This document shows positions 17,305-25,963 of a stretch of 64,000 bases of DNA, one piece after another (the stretch's first letter is position 1; each line of letters starts with the position of its first letter). The notes below the pieces were generated by a model. It was not told the origin of the DNA. It did not search any database and saw nothing but the letters and a program-made list of their open reading frames with translations. A program made the position numbers and the translations under genes. Origin of the DNA: Nocardia altamirensis NBRC 108246 (GTDB lineage Bacteria; Actinomycetota; Actinomycetes; Mycobacteriales; Mycobacteriaceae); contig NZ_BDAY01000012.1 in the NCBI RefSeq assembly GCF_001612685.1, forward strand, positions 59,348 through 123,347, read 5' to 3'.

Positions 17305-17979
17305 TTGAGAATCAAGAAGATCGCGGTGGCTGTCATGTTCACCATCGCGGCAACGAGCATTACCGCTGGTGTCGCGCACGCCGCGCCTATACCCGCGCCT
17401 GCCAGCGTGAATCCGACCACCGTGCGCGGCGCAGAGGGCGGTGTCGCCTTCGATGTCTCGGCGTCGGCCGATGGAAAGCGCCTGGCCGCCAGCCTGTCCG
17501 GCGGCACCTTGACGATGACCGACGCCGCGGTGCACATCGCCGATGCGGCAGGCACGGTCATTGCCAGCCTGCCGCTGACCGTTGAACTCGAGCAGGGCAC
17601 CGTCGATCTGCGGCCGCAGATCGATGCGAGCGGCACGCGTCTCACCGCCGAGCCTGTCGGCTACTGGCGGCAAACCTCGCCGAGACAGCGCAGCGCCGAG
17701 CTCGGCATGGTCCTCGGTGCGATACCTGGCACGCTGATCGGCGTCATCGTCGGTTTGGCCATCGGCATCGCGGGGGGAGTCGTGCTCGCCGTCATCACCG
17801 TGCCGATCGGGATGTTCGGCGGCGCGCTGATCGGCGCCGCCATCGGTTACGGCCTCGGCGCGGCCGTCCCGAATTCGGACGTCCCCGATCGCTGGGACTA
17901 CGTGCCGGATCAGCCGTCGAGCCCAAGCCCGAGTCCCGGCTGCTACGGGTACAACCGCGACTCCATCTTCTGCCGCTGA
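17305..17979 (+). CDS. Exported glycine-zipper protein, 224 aa
   Basis: TTG 17305 is preferred because GGGGGA lies five bases upstream and the signal peptide begins directly after it (LRIKKIAVAVMFTIAATSIT, cleavage near AHA-AP). The middle (residues 25-120) is a beta-rich soluble domain. Residues ~128-190 form a glycine-rich hydrophobic stretch (GAIPGTLIGVIVGLAIGIAG, then GALIGAAIGYGLGAA) with regular small-residue spacing, i.e. two helices of glycine-zipper type. The tail is Pro/Ser-rich and ends with two Cys residues. This layout is common among secreted actinobacterial proteins of unknown role and may oligomerise at the membrane. Confidence 0.75.
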   Translation: MRIKKIAVAVMFTIAATSITAGVAHAAPIPAPASVNPTTVRGAEGGVAFDVSASADGKRLAASLSGGTLTMTDAAVHIADAAGTVIASLPLTVELEQGTVDLRPQIDASGTRLTAEPVGYWRQTSPRQRSAELGMVLGAIPGTLIGVIVGLAIGIAGGVVLAVITVPIGMFGGALIGAAIGYGLGAAVPNSDVPDRWDYVPDQPSSPSPSPGCYGYNRDSIFCR

Positions 17980-18144
17980 GCGACACGAGATGGCCGCGGC
18001 GCGTCCTACCGCAGGATGATCTTTCTGCTCGATCTCCCTGAGGCGTTCCCTGATCTTTCCCGGATATGCTTTGTGCACAGGACTTTTCGAGACATGGGCG
18101 GCCTATCGTCGGAGTTCCGTACGTCTCGATGGCAGGAGTTCGTG

Positions 18145-19287
18145 GTGCGACGATTCGCGATGATCTCGGCGCTCATGGTCGGTGTGGCGTTGTCTTGCGC
18201 AATGAGTACTGCACCGGCGGTCGCGGACACCGGGAGCGCGGACCCGCGCACCGGCAGGCTGCAGGCACTGCTGGACCGGCTGGTCCGCGAGTCCGATATC
18301 CCCGGAGCGCAACTGGTGATCACCGAGCGAGGACGCGACATCCGGCTCACGAGTGGCGTCGGGAATCTGGCCACCGGCGCACCGTTCCCGGAGACCGCGC
18401 AGGTCCGCATCGCCAGCATCACCAAATCCTTTGTCGCAGCGACGGTTCTGCTGCTGGTGGCCGAGCAGCGGGTCGAGCTCGATGCCCCGGTGCAGCACTA
18501 TCTGCCCGGCGTCGTGCACGGTCCCGGCGGTGACGGCACTGCGATCACCGTCCGGAATCTGTTGCAGCACACCACCGGAATTCCCGACTACCTCGACACA
18601 CTGGATATCTCGACGGAAGCGGCGCTGCGCAACCCGCGCCCGGTCGAGGAGTTGCTTCGCCTCGGACTCGACCAGCCCTCGCTTTTCGCCCCCGGCACCG
18701 CCTACAGCTACTCCAATACCAATTATCTGCTGGCCGGCGAGCTGATCAAACGAGTGACCGGCAGGTCGCTACGTGAAGAGGTCACCAGCCGGGTGATCGA
18801 ACCGCTCGGCCTTGCCGACACCTATTGGCCGGATTTCCCGCGCGAACAGGTGATCCGCGGGCCGCACCCGCACGGTTACGCGCTCTTCGGCGGCAAACGC
18901 GTCGACCTCGACGATTTCGACCCGGCGTGGGGCCTTGCCGATGGTGCCATGGTCTCCACTCCCGCCGACCTCAACCGCCACTTCATGGGCCTGCTCTCCG
19001 GTCGGATCGTCCCGCCTGCCCAGCTGGCGGAAATGCAGCGCACCTTTCCCCACCCGGATCCGGCGTCGCCGCACGCCGCCGGTCTCGGCCTGTTCCGCAT
19101 GTCGAACAGCTGTGGTCTCGAAACCTGGGGCCACGACGGCGCTTACCCCGGCTACGGCGTCGCGGCCATGGCGACCAGGGACAGCGCAGTGAGTCTGAGT
19201 ATCAACCAGCTCCCGGAGAAGCTCGTCACCGAAGGGGACACGCCACTGGCGTCCGTAATCATGGACACCGCGATCTGCGGGAAGTGA
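18145..19287 (+). CDS. Secreted serine beta-lactamase/DD-peptidase-like hydrolase, 380 aa
   Basis: GTG 18145 has AGGAG six bases upstream and gives a signal peptide (VRRFAMISALMVGVALSCAM, cleavage near AVA-DT). All three class C beta-lactamase family motifs are present: SITK (Ser91, Lys94), YSN (189-191) and HDG (in TWGHDGAYPGY) near the C-terminus, as in D-alanyl-D-alanine carboxypeptidases and esterases of this fold. The family includes carboxypeptidases acting on peptidoglycan and esterases, so activity on beta-lactams should not be assumed. A lipobox is not evident. The next gene is convergent (WYL regulator); no terminator was found in the 91-base gap. Confidence 0.85.
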   Translation: MRRFAMISALMVGVALSCAMSTAPAVADTGSADPRTGRLQALLDRLVRESDIPGAQLVITERGRDIRLTSGVGNLATGAPFPETAQVRIASITKSFVAATVLLLVAEQRVELDAPVQHYLPGVVHGPGGDGTAITVRNLLQHTTGIPDYLDTLDISTEAALRNPRPVEELLRLGLDQPSLFAPGTAYSYSNTNYLLAGELIKRVTGRSLREEVTSRVIEPLGLADTYWPDFPREQVIRGPHPHGYALFGGKRVDLDDFDPAWGLADGAMVSTPADLNRHFMGLLSGRIVPPAQLAEMQRTFPHPDPASPHAAGLGLFRMSNSCGLETWGHDGAYPGYGVAAMATRDSAVSLSINQLPEKLVTEGDTPLASVIMDTAICGK

Positions 19288-19378
19288 AGCGCGATGGTCA
19301 CTGTGTCGGTGGGCTGTCCGCTCGAGTTCTAGTTTTATTGGGGGACAATAGATTTCGGATCACGGCAGGTGTCGATGC

Positions 19379-20350
19379 TCATGACGTCGTTCCGTAGCAG
19401 GTGGTGAGCGCTGCGGCGCGATCGCGCAGGGCGTCGCGCAACCACTGTGGGGCAAGGGCTTCCGCGTTCGTCGCGAGCTGCCACAGCGCCCATTCGGCGT
19501 GCCTGGAATCTTGGAAGGTCACCTCCAGTCGCGACCAGCCGTCTGCCTCGGCTTCTTCGGCGCGGACGGCCAGCGCGGTATCCACCAGCTCGCCTCGCGC
19601 TGCGGGGTTTACCCGGACGAGCACGGCGACTTGGTCGCCGCCAGTCCGAAATCGCGCGCTGCGTTCCTGCCAGGCCCGATCCAGATCGACCCGGTCCGGT
19701 CGCTGTGCCTGCTCGGCGAGTTCCTCGGCGGCCAAGATCCGGGACAACCGGTAGGTGCGGTCAGCGCCGGACCGCGTGGCCAGCAGATAGCCCTGGTCAC
19801 GCACGGTGACCAGGCCGATCGGGTCCACGGTCCGCCACTGCGGGGTCTGGTCGACCGCCGCGTAGTGAATGCGCAGCTTGTGTCCGGCGAACACCGCGCG
19901 CCGGACCTCGGCGACGACGGTGTCGGACACGTCGGTCACCAGCCGACGCGCGAGCAGGTCGGTCTCCGGGTCGATGAGCAAGCGTTGCGCCGCGCCTGCC
20001 GCGGTGGTCCGATGGCTTTCGGGCAGCGCGTCGACCACTTTGCGCATGGCCGAAGCGAGCGCCGAGTCGAGGCCGAATGTCTGTGCGCCACGCCGTGATC
20101 CGGCGACAAGCAGGGCAAGCGCCTCGTCGTGATTCAGCCCGGTGAGCTCGGTCCGGAAGCCGGGCAGCAACGCGAAGCCGCCGTGCCGACCGCGTTCGGC
20201 GTACACCGGGACCCCGGCCGCGGACAGCGCTTCGATATCGCGCAGCACGGTGCGCGTGGACACCTCGAGCTCGCGGGCCAGCGCGGGCGCGGACAGCCGA
20301 TCGTGCTGCCGCAGCAGCAGGACCAGCGACACCAGCCGGTCTGCGCGCAT
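19379..20350 (-). CDS. HTH-WYL domain transcriptional regulator, 323 aa
   Basis: ATG 20348-20350. The N-terminal HTH_11 domain (SAPALARELEVSTRTVLRDI) is followed by GVPVYAERGRHGGFAL. A WYL domain lies at about residues 145-210 (RTVDPIGLVTVRDQGYLLAT, then RTYRLSRI), with YLL at the WYL position. A WCX-type C-terminal domain completes the protein. It is divergent from the SnoaL gene with 61 bases between them. Those hold a perfect inverted repeat, and the same sequence recurs upstream of the DUF4186 gene at 25418. This regulator is the obvious candidate to bind both sites. Confidence 0.85.
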   Translation of the reverse strand: MRADRLVSLVLLLRQHDRLSAPALARELEVSTRTVLRDIEALSAAGVPVYAERGRHGGFALLPGFRTELTGLNHDEALALLVAGSRRGAQTFGLDSALASAMRKVVDALPESHRTTAAGAAQRLLIDPETDLLARRLVTDVSDTVVAEVRRAVFAGHKLRIHYAAVDQTPQWRTVDPIGLVTVRDQGYLLATRSGADRTYRLSRILAAEELAEQAQRPDRVDLDRAWQERSARFRTGGDQVAVLVRVNPAARGELVDTALAVRAEEAEADGWSRLEVTFQDSRHAEWALWQLATNAEALAPQWLRDALRDRAAALTTCYGTTS

Positions 20351-20370
20351 GCGAAAACTCTATCGGAATA

Positions 20371-20389
20371 CACGACACAAGATGTCGTG
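20371..20389 (+). promoter_or_regulatory. WYL-regulator operator, copy 1
   Basis: CACGACA (20371-20377), a 5-base spacer and TGTCGTG (20383-20389): a perfect 7-bp inverted repeat midway between the divergent WYL and SnoaL genes. A near-identical site is at 25355-25373. The two extended sites match at 22 of 24 aligned bases. Confidence 0.65.
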
Positions 20390-20411
20390 ATTACGGTGGA
20401 GGCTTATCAGT

Positions 20412-20765
20412 GTGACCAACAAGAAAGTGGCTACTGAGCCGAACGACCTGGGCAGGTACTTCATCGAGCGCGCCAACGCGGGCGACGTCGACGGGCTGGT
20501 GGCGCTGTACGAGCCGGACGCCGTGCTGGCTTTCCCGCCGGGCACCCTCGCGACCGGACATGCGGAAATCCGCAAGGTGTACGAGCAATTCGTCGCGGCC
20601 GCACCGGTGCTCACGCCGGGCAGGCCGCATCCGGCGCTGGTGAGCGGTGATCTGGCGCTGACGGCAACCACGCTGACCACCGGCGAGGTGACCGTCGAGA
20701 TCGCCCGCCGCCAATCGGACGGATCATGGTTGTGGGCCGTAGACCAGCCTGCACTCGTGCCTTAG
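20412..20765 (+). CDS. SnoaL-like (NTF2 fold) protein, 117 aa
   Basis: GTG 20412 start. The protein has the length and pattern of a SnoaL/DUF4440 member: GRYFIERANAGDVDGLVALY followed by EPDAVLAFPPG and the terminal SDGSWLWAVDQP strand. These single-domain proteins act as small-molecule isomerases, cyclases or binding proteins; without a catalytic pair that can be verified, no reaction is assigned. It is divergent from the WYL regulator and behind its operator, so expression probably depends on the WYL ligand. Confidence 0.8.
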   Translation: MTNKKVATEPNDLGRYFIERANAGDVDGLVALYEPDAVLAFPPGTLATGHAEIRKVYEQFVAAAPVLTPGRPHPALVSGDLALTATTLTTGEVTVEIARRQSDGSWLWAVDQPALVP

Positions 20766-20895
20766 CGGGGCGGCGGTGGGCCGGCGCGGCCCGGCCCACT
20801 GCCGCACTGAGGGGAGACGAACGGCGTACGCGCAGAGCAAGTTTCGGCGATGAGCTCGGGGTCGAAGCACCCGACCGAGCTGGCCAGGTGTTGCG

Positions 20896-21387
20896 ATGAG
20901 GCGCATCACGACGATCGGCGTCTACGGCTTCACCGCCGAAACCTTCGCCGAACAGCTGACCGCCGCCGGCGTCGGCCTGCTGCTCGACCTCCGTCAACGC
21001 CGCGGTGTCCGGGGTCCCGACTACACCTGGGCGAATTCAGCGCGGCTGCAGCGCGCGCTCGCCACCGCCGGCATCGCCTACCGGCATGTCAAAGAGTTGG
21101 CGCCGACAACCGAACTGCGCCAACTCCAATATCGCGAGGACGACCGCCAGGGTGTCGGCAAGCGCAACCGCGTCATGCTTGCGCCCGAGTACGTCGAGCG
21201 CTACACCCGCGAGATCCTCGACCCCGTCGAACTCGCCGTACTCGTGGCCGAACTGCCGCGCGACTCGACGACCGCCCTCTTCTGCGTCGAGTGCGATCCG
21301 GCGGCATGCCACCGCTCGCTTGTCGCCGCACGCATGCACGCCGAGCATGGTGTGCCGGTCACCAACCTCCGCCCGGTTGAACTGTGA
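20896..21387 (+). CDS. DUF488 domain protein, 163 aa
   Basis: ATG 20896. The N-terminus MRRITTIGVYGFTAETFAEQ is followed by the central LLLDLRQRRGVRGPDYTWAN, and the C-terminal CVECDPAACHRSLVAARM carries the Cys/His cluster. This combination identifies DUF488. The family has no established reaction, although the conserved Cys-rich segment suggests metal or nucleic-acid binding. A 130-base gap separates it from the SnoaL gene, so it may have its own promoter. A strong bidirectional terminator follows. Confidence 0.85.
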   Translation: MRRITTIGVYGFTAETFAEQLTAAGVGLLLDLRQRRGVRGPDYTWANSARLQRALATAGIAYRHVKELAPTTELRQLQYREDDRQGVGKRNRVMLAPEYVERYTREILDPVELAVLVAELPRDSTTALFCVECDPAACHRSLVAARMHAEHGVPVTNLRPVEL

Positions 21388-21436
21388 CTCCAGGCGGAAA
21401 GGAGCCGCGAGTCGAGGCTGGGGAATCGCCTGATAC

Positions 21437-21476
21437 GCCGACAGCGACACCCGAGGTTCCGAGTGTCGCTGTCGGC
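21437..21476. terminator. Bidirectional hairpin terminator
   Basis: Perfect 14-bp stem (GCCGACAGCGACAC and its complement) with a 12-base loop between the convergent DUF488 and GDSL-hydrolase genes. Confidence 0.8.
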
Positions 21477-21486
21477 GGTTCCTGCT

Positions 21487-22737
21487 TCAGAGCGTTGCCA
21501 GGTCGATCGCGTCGGCCATGGCGCGGTAGCCCGCGGCGTTCGGGTGTTTGCGGTCGCCGGAATCGAAGGCGGGGTTGAGGTTTTCGGGGTCGGCCGGATC
21601 GCGGACGGCCGCATTGAAATCGACGATCGCGTCGTATTCGCCGCTGGTACGCAGCCACTCGTTGAACGCACGGATCTTCGCCGCCGAGGTGTCGGTGTAG
21701 TACTCGGCGCCCTTCATCGGCAGCAGGGTGGCGCCGATGATCCGAACGCCTGCGCGGTGCGCGGCGGCGATGAGCCGACGATGGCCGTCGATCAGCTGTG
21801 CCACCGAGACCTCCGGATTCGGCTTGTAGGTAGGCAGATCGACTTCGGAGAAGCCGAAATCATTGAGGCCGCCGAGCACGATCACGCTGGAGACGTCGGG
21901 CTTGGCCAGCACGTCCCTTTCGAAGCGCCGCACCGCCGCTTCGCCGAACCAGGGGGAATCGTTGAGGATCAAGTTGCCGCCGATGCCTGCGTTGAGGACC
22001 GGGCGCGGGGTTCCCGCCTCGACCAGTCGTTGCGCAAGCCGGTCCGGGTAGCGGGTGTTGGTGTCGTAGTCGGATCCGTAGCCGTCGGTGATCGAGTCGC
22101 CGACAGTGACGACCGTGCCGCCCGCGTCTTCGGCACCGGACACCTGGACGTCGGTCAGGTAGTACCAGGAGTGCGTGGTCTCGGTGAATGCCGACGCTGC
22201 CGGGTCGGCGACACGATTGCCCGCGGCGCGGTAAGTGCTCGCGTACGCCTGCGAATGGAAAGTGGCAGGACCGGTTCGGCCCGCGAGATACATGGTGACG
22301 CTCGCGGAATCCATGGACCCGAGGTTCAGGTCGGCGGCATCGCTGGTCAGCGTCTGGCCGATCGGTATCTCTGCCGCGGGTTTTCCGTCGAAGGTCAACT
22401 CCCGCAATGACTTCGAATCCACTGCGGCGCCGCCTGCGGTGCGGGCGATGGTGACGTGATCGACCCGCAGCGCCGTGCTGCCGAACTGGTTGGACAGCGT
22501 GATTCTGGCCGCGCTGCCACCATCGGTCATCTTGACCACCTGCCGCACCGTCTGGTTGTCGAAACCTTCCTCCGCCCAGTTCGGTTCGAAGCCGATGCTC
22601 GGCTGCTGTGGGGCGGCCATCCAACCGGTGTCCCACGCCGCGTCGGGTTCTGCGGCGGTGCCGATGGCGAGGCCGCCGAGCACGGCAACGGCGGCGACGG
22701 CGGTCGCGGCCAGGCGGACTCGCAAGGTGTTCTGCAT
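21487..22737 (-). CDS. Secreted SGNH/GDSL hydrolase, 416 aa
   Basis: ATG 22735-22737, signal peptide with hydrophobic core (residues 8-28). Block I GDSITDG contains the catalytic Ser (about residue 213). GIGGN supplies the oxyanion Gly, GGLNDFG the Asn of block III, and DRKHPNAAG the Asp and His of block V. The first ~190 residues form an N-terminal beta-sandwich domain seen in many actinobacterial GDSL esterases. The enzyme likely deacylates a lipid or polysaccharide ester outside the cell. Its leader holds a nested inverted repeat (22739-22803). It runs in the same direction as the alpha/beta hydrolase gene upstream, 171 bases away. Confidence 0.9.
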   Translation of the reverse strand: MQNTLRVRLAATAVAAVAVLGGLAIGTAAEPDAAWDTGWMAAPQQPSIGFEPNWAEEGFDNQTVRQVVKMTDGGSAARITLSNQFGSTALRVDHVTIARTAGGAAVDSKSLRELTFDGKPAAEIPIGQTLTSDAADLNLGSMDSASVTMYLAGRTGPATFHSQAYASTYRAAGNRVADPAASAFTETTHSWYYLTDVQVSGAEDAGGTVVTVGDSITDGYGSDYDTNTRYPDRLAQRLVEAGTPRPVLNAGIGGNLILNDSPWFGEAAVRRFERDVLAKPDVSSVIVLGGLNDFGFSEVDLPTYKPNPEVSVAQLIDGHRRLIAAAHRAGVRIIGATLLPMKGAEYYTDTSAAKIRAFNEWLRTSGEYDAIVDFNAAVRDPADPENLNPAFDSGDRKHPNAAGYRAMADAIDLATL

Positions 22738-22738
22738 C

Positions 22739-22803
22739 GTACTGTCCTCTCGTAAACCCTCGCTAATGGTTCTGCGTTCCCATTAGCGCTAGGGCGACAG
22801 TAC
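22739..22803 (-). promoter_or_regulatory. Nested inverted repeat in the GDSL-hydrolase leader
   Basis: Outer arms GTACTGTC (22739-22746) and GACAGTAC (22796-22803) enclose inner arms CGCTAATGG (22761-22769) and CCATTAGCG (22780-22788). All pairs are perfect. The outer arm begins two bases from the start codon, so in RNA it would fold into a long hairpin that masks the translation start. As DNA it could be two operator pairs. Confidence 0.6.
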
Positions 22804-22908
22804 TCCACAACCGACATTAATGAAACTGTATTCCCGTTTAGATCACCTGGTTGCCTCCGCGTCGACTTCCGAGGATCACCCGATTCCGGCCGGGCCAGGG
22901 TCGTTCGG

Positions 22909-23757
22909 CTAGTCGCCGCGCGGGCCTGGCACCTGCTGCGCCAGGCGGTTGCGCTGAACTTCGCTCCACGCCTTGCTCGTACACATCCCGCAGTTGGCGC
23001 CGAAGAACTCACCCCTGGCCCGCTCGTCACCCTTCAGGTGGAAGGCGAACCAGGCCGTGCTCGGTCCCCGGAACCCGCCGGCGTCGTTCAGCGGGGTGAA
23101 ATGCCCGGCGCCGGCCAGTGACCCATAGATTGCGACTATGTGACTGGCGCTCTCGTAGAACTGCTTCACCCCCGCCGGTTCGACAATGGTGTCGTCCGCA
23201 CCGGCGAGTAGGAGCGTAGGTCCGTGCAGGCCAGCAGGATTGGGCCGCGGACCAGGCTGGATCGGCACGGTGGTGCCGACCCGCGGATCCGCGCCGGCAT
23301 TGAGGCTGCCGCCACCGCCTCTGGAATGACCGGAGGCGCCGATGTGCGCCAGATCGACCTTCTGGTGGAAAGGACTGTCCGACTGCTGGTTCAATCGAGC
23401 GAGCAGATCGATGCCCTGGAGCATCTCGACACCGGTGGTGGCCCACACGGTATTCGCTGCGGCGACGATGAACCCGTGGCTGGCCCAATGCTTGAGCAAG
23501 CCGTCGTAGATCGGTGGCACGGCAAGCGAGCCGTTGCCCCAGATGATCACGGGATGTCGATCCATCTTGGTCGGAAAGTACAGTGTGTGCTCCTTTATGC
23601 CCTGTACCTGCACTTTGTGCGGGCCCGGCTTGTCCCACTCGACCGCGGGTGGCGCGGCGACGGCAGGCAGGGCAGGGGCGAGGAGAAGGGCGGCGCCGAC
23701 GGTGCCGGTCAGAGTTAACAGTGTGCGTCGATTCGGGGCAAAATCATTGCGAGACAA
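22909..23757 (-). CDS. Secreted alpha/beta hydrolase (PET hydrolase/cutinase-like fold), Tat-type signal, 282 aa
   Basis: TTG 23755-23757 is chosen because GGGAGA precedes it and the signal region follows (SRNDFAPNRRTLLTLTGTVG), with a twin-arginine-like RRTLL motif and cleavage near AVA-AP. The catalytic Ser is in GASGHSRGGGG (G-H-S-R-G), a nucleophile elbow resembling polyester hydrolases and cutinase-like lipases. The Asp is probably in GADDTIVEPAG and the His in GAGHFTPL. A pair of Cys residues near the end (ANCGMCTSK) may form a disulfide. Substrate is likely an ester or lipid; the exact one is unknown. Confidence 0.8.
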   Translation of the reverse strand: MSRNDFAPNRRTLLTLTGTVGAALLLAPALPAVAAPPAVEWDKPGPHKVQVQGIKEHTLYFPTKMDRHPVIIWGNGSLAVPPIYDGLLKHWASHGFIVAAANTVWATTGVEMLQGIDLLARLNQQSDSPFHQKVDLAHIGASGHSRGGGGSLNAGADPRVGTTVPIQPGPRPNPAGLHGPTLLLAGADDTIVEPAGVKQFYESASHIVAIYGSLAGAGHFTPLNDAGGFRGPSTAWFAFHLKGDERARGEFFGANCGMCTSKAWSEVQRNRLAQQVPGPRGD

Positions 23758-23929
23758 GGGAATCTCCCATCGTGTGGGTGAAGGAAGTATCTTCACAACG
23801 ATGGTCGCCGGGTCGGCCTCCACCCACAACCGACTGTCGGCACGTAACGTCCCCAGTTGAACGAGTTACTGCAGAAGAAGCGGTTCGTGGCGAGCGAACC
23901 CGACCGTCGGCGGACGAGGAGTGAGGCGC

Positions 23930-25276
23930 ATGTCGGAGTTCGTGGACTGGCTACCCACCACAGAAGAGATGCTGTCCTGGATCGAAACCGTTGTCGCCCA
24001 AGGGATCAGGCGGTCCGGCTACCCGGCCGACGCGTCGGTGCGGCACTGGGTTGCCGAACAGCTCCGCGGCCTCGGCTGCGAGGTTCGCACCGAACCGGTC
24101 GAGGTGCTGGGCTGGGAGTCCGGTCCGGCATCGTTGTCGGCCTGGTTGGATGCCGAGCCCGATCGGAAGATTCAGGTGCACGGGTTTCCGTTGCCTTTCA
24201 CCGAATCGTCTACGGGCACCGCGGGTCCGCTCGTTCGGATGACCGAGGAGATGCCAACCACCCCAGGCTTTCTCGCCGTCGACGAGGTCGAACTCAGCGA
24301 GGTGCCGCTGTCTACTTTGCGCGAGATAGCTGTCAGCGTCTACGACCCGGACGGTGAGTTCGACACGTTGACCCAGACGTTGCCGTTCGGGCCGCAGATG
24401 CAGCAGGTCGCCGAACCCGCCATGGCCGCAGGAGCGGCAGGGTATCTCGGCGCGACCACCGGATTCCCTTGGGACACCTGCGACTACTACGTACCCTATG
24501 ACGCTGTGCGGCGCCCGATTCCGGGGATGTGGATGACCCGCTCGGACTCGCGCCGCGTACTCGACCTGATGAGTCAAGGGCCGTGCAGCGGCGTCTTGAC
24601 CGCGCAATCCGACCTGGCGGACACCACCACCGAGAACGTGGTGGCCACCCTGCCCGGCGCCTCCGACCACTGGGTGATCATCGGCTCGCACCACGATGCA
24701 CCATGGGCGTCAGCGGTGGAGGACGCCTCAGGAATCGCCATGGTCCTGGCGGCAGCGACCCATTGGTCTCGGGTGCCACAAGCGCAGCGGCCGCACAATT
24801 TGATGTTCCTGTTGAACGGCGGTCATATGGCCGGCTTGGCGGGTGGGCGGGCGTTCGTCGCACGCCATCGTCAGGATCTGCTACCCAACGTCGTTCTGGA
24901 ACTCCATCTCGAGCACGCCGCGCTGCGCTGCCGCCCCGAGGACGGAAAACTGGTGGCCACGGACGAACCCGAAGTGAGATGGTGGTTCGCCAGCTCCGGG
25001 CTCGAGGATGTGGTGCTCGATGCGATCACCGAGCAGGGGCTGCGCCGCTCACTGATCTTCCCGCCCGATGCGCTGTTCCCCGAACCGCCCACCGACGGCG
25101 CCCATTTCCACCGCGAACGGGTTCCGCTGGTGCATTTCATCACCGCCCCGCCGTACCTGTTCGACTCCTGCGACACGCTCGACAAAATCGATGCCGACGG
25201 GCTGGTACCACTCAGCCGCGCAGCCATCCATATCGTCGCCGCCACCGCAGGACACAAGCCCCCGCGCACGACCTGA
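23930..25276 (+). CDS. M28-like (aminopeptidase fold) protein with altered active site, 448 aa
   Basis: ATG 23930 follows GAGGAG. The first ~60 residues, the PA-type insertion (residues ~90-200) and the C-terminal phosphorylase/hydrolase fold follow M28 peptidases. Metal ligands are partly visible: GSHHDAPWASAVEDASG (His-x-Asp and bridging Asp) and the final His in PTDGAHFHRERVPLVHF. Family members normally have a Glu-Glu pair (catalytic base and zinc ligand) in the next strand. Here the segment is FLLNGGHMAGLAGG, so the Glu pair is Gly-His. Catalysis may therefore be lost or changed. The gene has no signal peptide and stands alone, divergent from the Tat-type hydrolase. Confidence 0.7.
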   Translation: MSEFVDWLPTTEEMLSWIETVVAQGIRRSGYPADASVRHWVAEQLRGLGCEVRTEPVEVLGWESGPASLSAWLDAEPDRKIQVHGFPLPFTESSTGTAGPLVRMTEEMPTTPGFLAVDEVELSEVPLSTLREIAVSVYDPDGEFDTLTQTLPFGPQMQQVAEPAMAAGAAGYLGATTGFPWDTCDYYVPYDAVRRPIPGMWMTRSDSRRVLDLMSQGPCSGVLTAQSDLADTTTENVVATLPGASDHWVIIGSHHDAPWASAVEDASGIAMVLAAATHWSRVPQAQRPHNLMFLLNGGHMAGLAGGRAFVARHRQDLLPNVVLELHLEHAALRCRPEDGKLVATDEPEVRWWFASSGLEDVVLDAITEQGLRRSLIFPPDALFPEPPTDGAHFHRERVPLVHFITAPPYLFDSCDTLDKIDADGLVPLSRAAIHIVAATAGHKPPRTT

Positions 25277-25354
25277 GCGCGACTACGAATTTCCGGCACA
25301 GCAGCACAAACGAGACCAACCGATCGTCACGCGTACGAAGATCTTTCGCGAATA

Positions 25355-25373
25355 CGCGACACAGGATGTCGTG
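25355..25373 (+). promoter_or_regulatory. WYL-regulator operator, copy 2
   Basis: CGCGACA (25355-25361), spacer CAGGA, TGTCGTG (25367-25373). Flanking GAATAC and the core match the site at 20371-20389 at 22 of 24 aligned positions, and here the outer arms ATAC and GTAT extend the dyad. It lies 45-63 bases before the DUF4186 start. Confidence 0.65.
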
Positions 25374-25417
25374 TATCCGGTGCGAAGCTCAATGGCATGG
25401 GATACGGAGGTGACGCG

Positions 25418-25792
25418 GTGCTGGACGAGCTGGACGCCAGGTTGCACCAGATCGGGCAGCAGCCCTTTCGCGCGAAGTTCCGGTTGCGGGGCCGAGATCG
25501 CGCGGTGGTCGACCTGCGCGGCATCACCACCGTCCGCAAACACGCCGAGGACCTGATCGCCCGCAGGCTGGCCCCGGCCGAACCACCCAACGACGGCCGC
25601 CAAACCCCCTACCGCGGGCACCCCGTCTTCGTCGCCCAACACGCCACTGCAACCTGCTGTCGCACCTGCCTGGCTCGCTGGCACCACATCCCCGCCGGAC
25701 ACGCGCTGGACCCCGCCGAACGCACCTACGTCGTCGAAGCGATCTGCCGATGGATTGCCAACCAGTACGCCCCCCAATCCCCGCCGACGTAA
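25418..25792 (+). CDS. DUF4186 family protein, 124 aa
   Basis: GTG 25418 is chosen over the ATG at 25397 because AGGAGG lies seven bases upstream. The family pattern is clear: LDELDARLHQIGQQPFRAKF at the start, RLAPAEPPNDGRQTPYRGHP in the middle and VAQHATATCCRTCLARWHHI towards the end. The last contains CCxxC and a His, so a metal site is plausible. The function of DUF4186 proteins is unknown. The upstream operator, matching the one between the WYL and SnoaL genes 5 kb away, puts the gene under the same WYL regulator by inference. Confidence 0.85.
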   Translation: MLDELDARLHQIGQQPFRAKFRLRGRDRAVVDLRGITTVRKHAEDLIARRLAPAEPPNDGRQTPYRGHPVFVAQHATATCCRTCLARWHHIPAGHALDPAERTYVVEAICRWIANQYAPQSPPT

Positions 25793-25963
25793 CCGCGCCC
25801 GTCTGGTCACCCGAATCCTGTTGCGCTGGAACAGGACTGGCGAGGAACGTGCGCCACTTCATCGGCGAAGGAGGCGGAATCCGATGAACTCAGGCCGCGG
25901 TGATGTCGTGGTTGATGGCGAGAACTGCGATGTAGACCGAGACGCGGATGCAGGCCTTGCGGC
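25793..25963. other. Intergenic region, convergent genes
   Basis: 171 bases between the DUF4186 and dehalogenase genes, which are convergent. No gene or good terminator hairpin was found. Confidence 0.35.
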
